Shown: positions 32,001 through 41,577 of the stretch, piece after piece
Numbering within the stretch: position 1 is the stretch's first letter
Layout of the letters: the number at the start of each line of letters is the position of its first letter
Source: Lineus longissimus
Lineage: Eukaryota > Nemertea > Pilidiophora > Heteronemertea > Lineidae
Reading direction: 5' to 3'
NCBI RefSeq assembly: GCF_910592395.1
Contig: NC_088309.1
Coordinates: forward strand, 23,934,599 to 23,998,598
DNA: 64,000 bases
Position numbers and translations under genes: made by a program
Notes under the pieces: model-generated
The model's database searches: none
What the model saw: the letters and a program-made list of their open reading frames with translations, nothing else
Told to the model about the DNA's origin: nothing

Positions 32001-34812
32001 ATTGGGGAAATGATTTTTTAAAAATCGTCGATAAAATGCATTTACATCGTCTTTTGGCTTACGGAACCTGCCTAATGCATTTCCACAGCTCAGCATATGT
32101 ACATGTACAAGTATGTATGCTAAAGCAAATCCCACATTTTGACAATGCCTGTCATATTGACCACTGACAGAACAAAGGTCTCGCTTGAGCAGATAACTAC
32201 TAGCCGGCCTGGTTCAAGGGGGTGCCCGGATGCTGTTACGTCAAATGTATTGTCTTTGGTCATGATCGGTCGCGGTAGATTTGAACGCCAGTCGGTTAGT
32301 GTGTGAGATGCGCAGAACATCGCGGGAACACTTTCTCCGATTTCAAACGTAAAAATGCCTTCAAATTTTCCGAAACAAATCAAAACGGCTGCAGCAGAAG
32401 GTAGGGACAGTATCTATTCCTGATAAAGGTATGGGTTAGTTTCAAAGGGTTTTTATTGTGGAAATAGTCGTACAATCAAGGCGGGAATGAACTGTGCAGT
32501 TTGAAATTTCAAGCCAGACATGTTGAATTATGTACATCACTGCACTTTATGTACATGTTCAACGGCAATTTTAATTGCCATCCCTAATCAAATACCATTT
32601 GCTCAAAGAAACTAAAGGGCACGTCCAGGTCATGATGGTGAAGATGAAAGTGATCATGTTAAATCTGCGAGATCCCACCACTGCTGTTATCCTGTGATGT
32701 GGAAATCTCCACTGAATTCATGAAGGTTTGTCTAATTATATGTAAAATTGACGTAAACAGTAAACAGTTTTAAATTCAACAACCATTCATTTGGCGGCCA
32801 CTATCCCGACTGTGGTGTAGCACCCGACTGTAACTGGCATGAAAAGGGGATACGCTGGTTATGGATGTCAGATCGTGGTTCCCTGACCTTTGCAAACAAT
32901 TTCACTGGACGTAACCCACGCGGCGACACCAAGGACCGCTGGCTGATCTATTGATATGTTCGTAGCAGGGTGTCAAAGTCGGAGAGAAGAAGAGCCACTC
33001 TTCTCTTGTAGGGGGTTCACTTGGAAGTGTTTGCATTTGTTAGCCTATAAACACAAGATTTTAATCCTTCAGTCTTGGGTTTGGCGGAGAGAACTAATCT
33101 TACATAAGTCCCAGAACAATATCATATGTCTTTATGCCAATATTTATTACTGGGACCCAGTACAGTGCCGTTCTATCCAATATTCCTGGGGCTGTTGGAG
33201 AGGCTTCTTGTCTAAACAGTGCCATTCTGCCCCCTCTAAGGCATATATTGGTAACTAATGAATTGACTGCGAAATGAACGCAGTTGAACACAATGTGAAT
33301 AATTCAGTCTCAGTTTCGCCAAAAAGAAGGCGATATGTTACTACATGTATTTGATAATGTTATGATCATGATAATTAGGAGACCCTGTGTGGGTGTTTGA
33401 TCCAACATACTTTGATGTGATTGGAGATGGAAGTTTGCCATAGTGCCTTTAAAGGTATGATAAAGACAGCATAAGTATGCTACCTGGTCTATTCTTATGG
33501 ACCATATTGCCAGGAAAACTTAGGTGGCAGGTCTTTATAGTCTTTATTCACATTGCGGTTGTCCAAATGAAAGGTAAGTCTTGCTGAAAATTTATTGGAA
33601 GGAAATCTTGATCTTGACGTACCCGAGTTTGACCTTTAGCTTGATCTGTCTCATGATTTCATGATTTTAAATTCAACAACCATTCATTTGGCGGCCACTA
33701 TCCCGACTGTGGTGTAGCACCCGACTGTAACTGGCATGAAAAGGGGATACGCTGGTTATGGATGTCAGATCGTGGTTCCCTGACCTTTGCAAACAATTTC
33801 ACTGGACGTAACCCACGTGGCGACACCAAGGACCGCTGGCTGATCTATTGATATGTTCGTAGCAGGGTGTCAAAGTCGGAGAGAAGAAGAGCCACTCTTC
33901 TCTTGTAGGGGGTTCACTTGGAAGTGTTTGCATTTGTTAGCCTATAAACACAAGATTTTAATCCTTCAGTCTTGGGTTTGGCGGAGAGAACTAATCTTAC
34001 ATAAGTCCCAGAACAATATCATATGTCTTTATGCCAATATTTATTACTGGGACCCAGTACAGTGCCGTTCTATCCAATATTCCTGGGGCTGTTGGAGAGG
34101 CTTCTTGTCTAAACAGTGCCATTCTGCCCCCTCTAAGGCATATATTGGTAACTAATGAATTGACTGCGAAATGAAAGCAGGTTAAACGCAAGGTGTTAAT
34201 TCTTCAGTCTTGGGTTTGGTGGAGAGAACTGATCTTACAGTCCCAAAATTCCCAAGATTTGCTCAACTTAGCATCGGTCAAAAGTCTTGAAATTAACAGA
34301 GATGCTGAATATGTATGTAAACAGTACAAATATAAAATATTCTGATGATAAAAACACTTTACTTTGGCAGCATTTTCCGCAAGTCGGTAAAGGTCGGGAA
34401 TTAGTATAACCGTTCCAGACTTACCATTCGAACGGTCGCCACCGTACAGCAGCGAGGCAGTGAAGGTATCAGGACGATCGCAATACACAGCTCCTCTACA
34501 CAATAGAGCCTCCGTCATGCCTTCCAGCGAGCAACAGACCAACGTCTCCTTGCTTCCAAGGTGTATCCAGAAAAGATCACCATGTTTCTTTTTCAGGTGA
34601 GAAAGCATTTTGTGTGGAGGACGTTTTGAGAGGGTTCGGAGGCTCCCAAAGAAGGGTACACCACCCACCCTTGGGATTTCCTTGCTTCTATCACGTTTTA
34701 AGTATGCTATAGTAACAACTAATACAAAAAGTCCGATGAACAATTTTGGAAAATAGCCGCTATCAAGTGTTTGATTGATGATATTTTGCAAAAAGTCAGC
34801 TTTGGAAGCCAT
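29012..34812 (-). CDS. Cytochrome P450, CYP2-like clan, complete
   Basis: Four exons on the minus strand: 34425-34812, 29915-30703, 29559-29658, 29012-29285. Sum 1551 nt, 516 residues, the usual P450 length. The start at 34812 has good context (AACATGG). Residues about 20-40 form a membrane anchor, followed by a proline-containing hinge (IPRVGGVPFFGS). The ExxR motif (EIQR), NPERF and the heme loop PYGMGRRCCLG with ligand Cys450 are present; the loop Phe is Tyr. The oxygen-binding I helix reads DIMSQSFEPVTATLEW: the acidic Glu315 is kept, but the normal Ala-Gly before it and the Thr after it (AGTETT in typical CYP2) are replaced (QSFEPV). It is expected to be an ER monooxygenase or, given the I helix, an atypical activity. 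The first intron is 3.7 kb and rich in foreign pieces. Confidence 0.9.
31151..31231 (-). repeat. tRNA-derived SINE / tRNA-like sequence
   Basis: On the minus strand GAGCTGTTGGTAGAGCGCTC contains an A box (TTGGTAGAGCGCT) and GCGAGTTCGAATCCGG contains a perfect B box (GTTCGAATCC). The spacing between boxes is longer than in a normal tRNA and no clean anticodon stem forms, so I call it a tRNA-derived retroposon rather than a gene. It lies in P450 intron 1. Confidence 0.6.
32120..32388 (-). pseudogene. Orphan terminal exon, WD-repeat-like
   Basis: On the minus strand an open frame follows a strong acceptor (CCTTCTGCTGCAG) and ends with a stop. The protein starts VLICFGKFEGIFTFEIGESV and ends LVVICSSETFVLSVVNMTG then IVKMWDLL. 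The alternating hydrophobic strands and final V-K-x-W-D-L look like the last blade of a WD40 propeller. No partner exons were found nearby. It lies inside P450 intron 1 on the same strand, so it could be a relic from a duplicated gene or an alternative last exon. The identification is by pattern only. Confidence 0.4.
32768..33278 (+). repeat. 511-bp direct repeat, unit 1
   Basis: Almost identical to 33665-34175 (offset 897 bp); the clear difference I saw is ACGCGGC against ACGTGGC. It contains a C-terminal coding fragment at 32769-32954. A diverged third piece of the same family (TCTTGGGTTTGGTGGAGAGA) begins at about 34207. Confidence 0.9.
32769..32954 (+). pseudogene. Orphan C-terminal exon of an unidentified protein, copy 1
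   Basis: The frame reads FKFNNHSFGGHYPDCGVAPD, then CNWHEKGIRWLWMSDRGSL, then TFANNFTGRNP...WLIY and a stop. The composition (Cys, Trp, Gly, His) is that of a folded extracellular or enzymatic domain, not random sequence. Copy 1 is preceded by AAACAG, a possible acceptor. No upstream exons of this protein are visible in the window. It lies antisense in P450 intron 1. I do not recognise the family. Confidence 0.5.
33665..34175 (+). repeat. 511-bp direct repeat, unit 2
   Basis: See unit 1. The high identity implies a recent duplication or gene conversion, or an assembly artefact. Confidence 0.9.
33666..33851 (+). pseudogene. Orphan C-terminal exon, copy 2
   Basis: Encodes the same residues as copy 1 from FKFNNHS to WLIY-stop, and the single difference seen is synonymous (CGC/CGT, Arg). 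Here the sequence before the frame is GATTTCATGATT, without a clear acceptor. Confidence 0.5.
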
Positions 34813-34907
34813 GTTGTAAACACTGATTTTCAACCAATGAAAATCGAGATTGAACTGGCTTCGGCAAATCCTGCCAATCGAATTCGTGCTCTCTCATTGC
34901 TTCCAAA
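34813..34907. promoter_or_regulatory. Compact bidirectional promoter, P450 and NCBP3
   Basis: Only 95 bp separate the start codons of two divergent genes, so core promoters and 5' UTRs must overlap this interval or the coding starts. No TATA box is seen. The head-to-head arrangement is read directly from the two complete gene models. Confidence 0.6.
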
Positions 34908-37900
34908 ATGGCGACTGCAATGAAAAAGCTCCCAAATCTGAAGATTTGTGTTGAAAATACAGACGATTTGAGTGAATCTGAGGATGAGATAGTGGTGGAA
35001 GATGAAGATGATCTCAGGGAAGATGGAGAGATCGATGATTCAACTGACGAATCGGGAGATGAAGTACAATTCAGCGTGTCAATCCGAGATGCTCCTTCAG
35101 GAACGAAGTCAATGTTCCGGGTGAGTAGGCCCATCATCCAATATCCATGCTATATCATCATATGCATGCAATGATGTACAGACTATGCCTATGGTTGAAA
35201 TCTGGACTACATGCGTGTATGCATTGGTACTTTAGGTTCATGCACTGTTGATGGGGGGTAGATAAGTTGGTAAAATGTCATGTTCACTGACAACGACTTG
35301 CAGTTGTGATGTCAAAAACAGGGTAATGCCTCATGTTCACTGACAACGACTTGCAGTTGTGATGTCAGGGACAGGGTAATGCCTAATAGTAATATAATGG
35401 TGTTTTTCTAAATTCTATGCTTCAAAACTGTAACACTAACAGAAGGTTTTTTCTGTTGTCTTTTATTCTAGGGAGAGAAGAAGTATGAAAATAGATCTGG
35501 GGATTTTGTAACTGGTTTTGATATCACCTCCAAGGTAGGTATTCTGTTTAATAGGATGGCAGTTATGAGGGTACAGTCTAATGTCTTGTTACTATATCAT
35601 ATACAGTTGTGCTATCTGTAGGCTAAGGAAGTGAAAATCATAGAATACTGTCCTCCGCTCACATCTCCGAAAGGCTGGACTAAAAATCACAATTTTTGTA
35701 ATGAAAATAATCATTTTTCTGCAACAGTCTAGAAATGATACAATTACAAATTGCAGAATAGGTGATCCAGTAGGCCTACATGTGTCTTAAGAAATAGAAC
35801 ACACACTAAAGATGATTTAAGATAAGGCCTAAATCTCATGTATTAACAAATAATCAATTTCCAATGGAGCTTCGTTGGACAAGGATTAACTCAACAGCCA
35901 GGAGAAACTGATTAGAGCCACGGCAGAAAAGTTGCATTGACCAGAACAAAAACAAAACTGGCTTAAATGGCATTTGGCACCGGAACTCTTCACATATTGA
36001 TTGATTCTCACTTGTAGGAATATCAAGAAAGAAAGGCAAAGAGAGCGAAGCGCTTTGGTATTGAGCATGAGGTCGCAGCAGTTTCTCAAGAGGACCTTAA
36101 TTCACTATATGAAAGGTAGGAACCTTTTTATTATGCCCCTGCTGATAAGAACTGTCCATCTACATTCAGTAGTGAGCTTTGTGTGGTTGTTGGTTACTTT
36201 GCATACAGGATATGGTCCAAGGATGACAACATGCACACTGTTTTAACTTCTCATTTGCTTTAGAGAAATTATTAGACCCAATATTCTGACAATATGATAT
36301 TTAAATGAAATTAGAGGAAATGGCAAGGTTCCAAATAATCAGCAAGGCAACTTTGTTTTAAGTAATTCCTACATGTAATACTGCAAGTTGGTAGAATAGT
36401 ACTGCAGTGATTTTTTCAATTGGTTATCTGTCAGTCATTTTATTCCTGATGTGCATATTTGTTGATGATGGGTCTTCAAGTGAAAGGAATTTTCTGTCTT
36501 AATCTTCAGTCTTGGTATCACTGAGGAGTCCATGAGTAAGGGTGAGAGAGGCATACGTCCGGAGGCAATCCATATCAGAGGGGTGGAGAATATGAGTACC
36601 CAAGATGTGTTTGCTTACTTCACAGAATATGCTCCTGGGAACATTGAATGGATTGATGATTCTTCTTGTAAGTAGCAAATGTTGTCCTTAAGAGAGAGGT
36701 GTCCTGATCAGAGAGGTAAAATTGAATGGTGGAAACTGTTGTCCTTAATAGAGAGGTGTCCGCTAAGGAAGGTTCCACTGCATTGTACTTTCTTTGATGA
36801 AAAGAATGGGAAACTGATTATACTTCTTATTTTCTCCAAATATTAGGTAATGTTGTATGGTTGGACCCAATGACCGCTGCAAGGGCCATGATCAACATGA
36901 GCCGATCATATCTTCAGCAGTGGAAGAAAGAAGAGAAGCCAGGTAAGAAAGAGCAACTTCCAGAACCAAAGGAGGGTAGGTACAGAGCATTTCAAATAAG
37001 GCCATACCAATTTTATTGTTAGTTGCCTGTCATGCACCGAAATTTCAAAAAATGTGTTATTCCATCAGTGAATGCTATGGTTGTTTTATATGAGGACAGT
37101 TTCCCCCCCTCCTTCCCATTCCCCCTTTGAATATTTTGGTTCTTTGTTAGGTGAAGATGTCCTGAGCAAACCTGTCCAGGCTGTTGACAATGACGACGAT
37201 GATCTAAACTTGATGACTGACGATGAGGAGAAGGAGAACAAGGCAACCTCGAAGTCTTCCATAGAACCAGTCATAGATGCGGAGACCGGAGAGGTCAGGC
37301 CAGAGGATATAAGAGCTAGGCTCGGGGGCGACGCCATGGAGACTAATCAGGACACACCGACAAAAGAACCCAATGAGAGTGAACTCTCTGATTATACTAG
37401 CGTAAGTTTCATGAAGGCTTACATCCGCAAGTAGCAAAGATTGATAATGTCTCGTACTGGTCTGCATGTATGTGTGGTTGGTGTTTCGAGCAGAGCAGTA
37501 TTCCTGATTTTGAGGGTTAATAACACTCTTTACCTATCGCCCCCAGCATGATCTGTGACTTCTTGATCTGTCACAAGAATCAAAGATGCATTTGTTGGAA
37601 ATGGTTACATTATTAAGCCTGTCTCCATTGATTACATGTAGGTAGTCATCATTCCGTTTATTCAAATTACACTCACTAGTTACTTTTATAAGCAGAAATA
37701 TGTTTGCTTAATGATACAGCCATTTGCCAATTTCTGTACACAGAATGATGAGGATGACGACAGTGATGTTGTCAAACGGCGTAGAAAAAAATTACTGCCT
37801 TCTCCCGAGAAGGATATGCAACCTGTTGCTGATGCTCATACTGATGAACCTGTCCCCAGATTGAGCAAACCAGAGGAGACCTCAGATGAAGTGGATTTGA

Positions 37901-39861
37901 AACCCCCAGGAAAGTGGAGAGCCGGCCTGAAGTCTCATCCAAAAGCTAACAATCTCTTCTTGAGATTTGCTTCGAAAGGTAGAGCTATTTTTGTATTTCA
38001 AGATCATTGCAGTAATCTACCCTACACGTAACTGATGTTGGCTAAGTATTTCATTAGACTCATTTCATCCCTGCCTAAAAGCTAGTCTGTTCCAAATTTG
38101 TATTTTGCTTGTTTGAAAATCCTTCATTCAGATGTCTTGATTCCTAAATTGCATCAAAGCTCAATGAATTATTTCAGCCTCGGATAAAGACAGTATCTGA
38201 TAATTCCATTTTGACTTCTTTTGTAACAGCTGACAGAAAGATGCCAGGAGCTGAAAGACGAAGCAAGTATTATCAAAAACATGGAAACCCCAACTACAAA
38301 GGTAACAATGAGACACCTTATTTTACTACTACTCATGACGATATCTGGTGATCGCCAGAAAACCAAGTCCTGGTCCTATGCATTTGAACCCTTCTATGTG
38401 TACGCATAAAGTGTTCTGGTACTTACTGAAACTTCTAGTTTTTACTATCTGTTGTATTGTTCAAAATTTAACTTGACAATATTATTGTCTTGCGACAAAT
38501 CTATACCACATTCCTATTGTAACTACATGTACACTCTGCTTCCACTGTTAAACTCACCTCACTTGTTCAAGGCTTTGTCAGCAACTATCTTCATCTTTAG
38601 TGTTGAAACAATTCGAGGAAATTTCAAACTAATTGTCATGTCAATTCTAGGAATGGTAGGGCTGATAAGTGACTCCAGAAAACGTAAACTTCGTACAGAG
38701 GACAGACGGAAGCAATCCCATGAGGCACGGGAGGCCATCAGCAAAGCTAAGGCAAAGGAGGATGAGCCCAAGGAGGTGAGGCCAGCATTCCCTAAATCTG
38801 ACTGGTTATATAACGTGGCCGAAGAGCTCTACGATGATCAGAGATTAATTGATTTAGATGCGCCGAAGATCGACCAGGAGAAACTGCGGCAGGAATCATT
38901 GAGACAGGAGAAGGAAGAAACGATGCGCTTACGTATGGATGAGATTCAGCAGCGTAAGAGGCAGCGATCACCAGACCGACCTGCGTTGAGGATGGACGAC
39001 CCAAAAATACACCGCCGGGGACTGCCAAAGCCAACATTCTTAGAAGAGGAGGAGGAAGATTCCGGTAAGCGCTTTCATTGTTATAAATGCCGAATGTCTT
39101 GTACATTACTTTCCCCTCAGCAGACGCAAGAACCTACAGGTCCCCTTTCAGTTATTGGTTGTATCTGTTTTAATTTTTTGGTTGTTTCCAACCACCGTGT
39201 GTGTAACACTGTAGAACGGCTGTGGTTAAAATATTATACCAACGTTGCAAGATTCTCATTATACCAATTTTGCCCATCTTACAATGACTTATTCCTTCTT
39301 CTTATAGACTCGAGTAGTGGAAGTAGTAGTAGCAGTAGCAGTAGTAGTTCTAGTGATTCAGACTCCACGGATGTGCGGGTGCCTGTGCTGCCAGTAATAG
39401 ATGGTGAGAGTAGCGAGGAGGAGGACCTGTCTTTACTCATTCCTGCCAAGAAAAGGATGACCATGAAGATGTATGCTGATGAAGAAGAGAAAAAGTTGAC
39501 TAAGTGAGTAGAAGTCCTGTTCCATGTCTTGCACTCCTTAAATGTTGTTCTGTTGATGGTATAAAAGTTCCTTCTACAGTAACTTGTATCCTTTTAAAAT
39601 TTGAAACAGATGTTTGAGATTCTGATTGCTTTCTCTTTCAGGCCATCATATAAAAGTGGTGCTACAAAAGGAAATGATGCACGAGCAAGGATACAGAATC
39701 TAAAACGAGAACGAGAATTACAGTCGCGGGAATCGGAAACCACTCGTAGTAGTGCAAACGATTTAAGGCGGAAACTTGAGGGGCGGAGAAAAAATACTTC
39801 CAATCGTTTCAAGGACTATCCTTCATTAGTCGTAGAGGTTTTTGATGGTGACGATGATTGA
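34908..39861 (+). CDS. NCBP3: Nuclear cap-binding protein subunit 3
   Basis: Eleven exons: 34908-35120, 35472-35534, 36018-36115, 36510-36667, 36847-36942, 37151-37401, 37744-37978, 38230-38301, 38651-39064, 39308-39503, 39642-39861. Sum 2016 nt, 671 residues (human about 620). NCBP3 binds the m7G cap and joins the alternative cap-binding complex with NCBP1 and export factors. Hallmarks: an acidic N-terminus; KKYENRSGDFVTGFDITSKE (human YENKAGSFITGIDVTSKE); the RRM-like core with MSTQDVFAYF, IEWIDD and CNVVWLDPMTAARAMINMS; NNLFLRFASK; RRSKYYQKHGNPNYKG; a Ser-rich stretch; MKMYADEEEKKL; and a C-terminus with DYPSLVVEVFDGDD. The cap-binding WLDD motif reads WIDD. A second in-frame donor at 36975 would add 11 residues to exon 5. 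AATAAA lies at 40132-40137. Confidence 0.95.
35279..35382. repeat. 52-bp tandem repeat in NCBP3 intron 1
   Basis: CATGTTCACTGACAACGACT followed by TGCAGTTGTGATGTCA and CAGGGTAATGCC occurs twice head to tail with three differences (AAA/GGG). Each unit contains a short stem (TGACAAC / GTTGTGATGTCA). Confidence 0.8.
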
Positions 39862-41577
39862 TTAAGATGTGGGAAGAGGGGGGCTAAATTGTCATTTTTG
39901 TTTGGATTTTGTTCAGATCAGTCAGTTTGGCTAGAAGAGACTATAGACTATATCGGGTCATTTTCGTTTCCAGTTAAGCCTTCTCCAATCCAAATCATTT
40001 GCATACTCATATCTCTCTAAATATGACAGGGCCATGTCATGATTTTGGTGTGATGGTTAAAAATGCCATGACTAGCAATCATGTTTGCTACTGACCGCAG
40101 AGATGTTAATCTCTTTTGCTGTGAAAGTCAAAATAAACTTTTTATGATGTATTATTCAAGACATTATCTCAATTTTTGCTCCCTCCAAAACCCCACTTCC
40201 AAGTTCTAAGGCATTGGACTTGACCTCTCCAAGTTGGAGACTCCATCTTTAGTAGTGCAGTATAGAGACTCCCTCCAAAGCGAGGACCCTGTTCCCACCT
40301 GTCCTTTCGGAAAAGAACCATGAAAAAGACTTGCATCCAAATGGAGGACCTTGTTGCAGCCTGTCCTATAGGCCTAGGGAGAGAACCAAAAGCTCCCCTG
40401 AAATAGATGACCCTGTCCTATAATGTAGATAGAGAACGAGGACAAAAGCTTCCCTACCATTAGAGAAGATACTGTCGATTAGATCGAGAACCTACAATGA
40501 AAGACCCTTTCAAAACAAGTTCAGTCCTTCACATAGAGGACTATGTCACAACCTACTCTCCTGACAGAGGACACTTTCACAGCCTGACAAAACGTGTCAC
40601 AATGAGAATATTCGTTGTTTAAAGGCCTGAGGATAACGTGCACTCAATAATTAACCCCTGATCGGCCTCATGAAGACAAAGTCACAATAAGAAGTTCTAG
40701 ATTGTGCTACCTTAAACTGATGGATGTTTCACTAATGATTCAGTGACGACACAATTGAAATCTTGAATGGGAACATCAGTCATTTGATATCATTTCTATA
40801 GACTTTATATCAAATACAACCACTTGGCCTAGTTCATTGATAATCAATAAATGAAGTAAAGGTGTACTGATGCGCGATACAACTTTATCGAGCACAATCC
40901 TTTACAATAAATGACTTGTTCGTCTTCATGTTATTAGAGTGAAGTATAGAGCAAGCAGGAGATTCGAAACCTGTCCAACAAAGACATGTAAAAAAACAAC
41001 GCACTTTCACAAACTTGAATAAATAATGACACTGAACCAAGAAAATTATCAATTCATTAAATTCTTAACAGTGTGTTACCAGAATTTGGGCATGAAATGT
41101 GTTTCTTCGGAAGACACATTCAAAGATGGTTGCTATATAGACTGATCAAGTGGTGTTCTGGTTGGAAGGTCATGGCTTGAGGTCATGATATTCTATTGGT
41201 GGCTCATAACACTGGTTATTTCATATGTTATTACACTACTTAATAATCCATTTACGACACAATGAGGATTATGGATGGATGGGACAACTCACTTGAGCCG
41301 CGACGAGCTCTCTTGTTTTGATGAGACTAGTATAGTAGTCCGTTTCGATATCACGCGGAACGTATCGTTTCTAGTTCATTCCGGGGCCGTACAATCAGCG
41401 GTAAGACGGATTTGCCGTTGATGAAGTTGAGACATCTACGAATGCTTACTTATGTTACCAATCTGCCAACAGAAGAGCACTCAATCCGGAGTAGATTTGG
41501 ACATTTATAGTGACTTCGCTTTGAATGAGACTTCGAGATAGAGGTTTGTCCAATCTGTCTTATCAGATTACAGCACT
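39862..41577. other. Intergenic region, NCBP3 to Mab-21 gene
   Basis: Contains the NCBP3 3' UTR and poly(A) signal (40132-40137). From about 40200 to 40600 there is a series of diverged GAGGACC / CCTGTCC / GAGAACC phrases spaced about 60 bp apart, an old degenerate tandem repeat. The last few hundred bases should hold the next promoter. No exon is seen. Confidence 0.45.
40132..40137 (+). promoter_or_regulatory. Poly(A) signal of NCBP3
   Basis: AATAAA 271 nt after the NCBP3 stop codon, the first canonical signal downstream. Confidence 0.6.

Noticed and set aside
32956-33258. 100-residue plus-strand frame repeated at 33853-34155
   Set aside because: Its identity in both places is explained by the 511-bp duplication. 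It lies downstream of the stop of the protein-like frame, and its content is not protein-like.
34796-35137. 113-residue minus-strand frame antisense to NCBP3 exon 1
   Set aside because: Shadow of the acidic NCBP3 N-terminus; the sense frame has clear homology.
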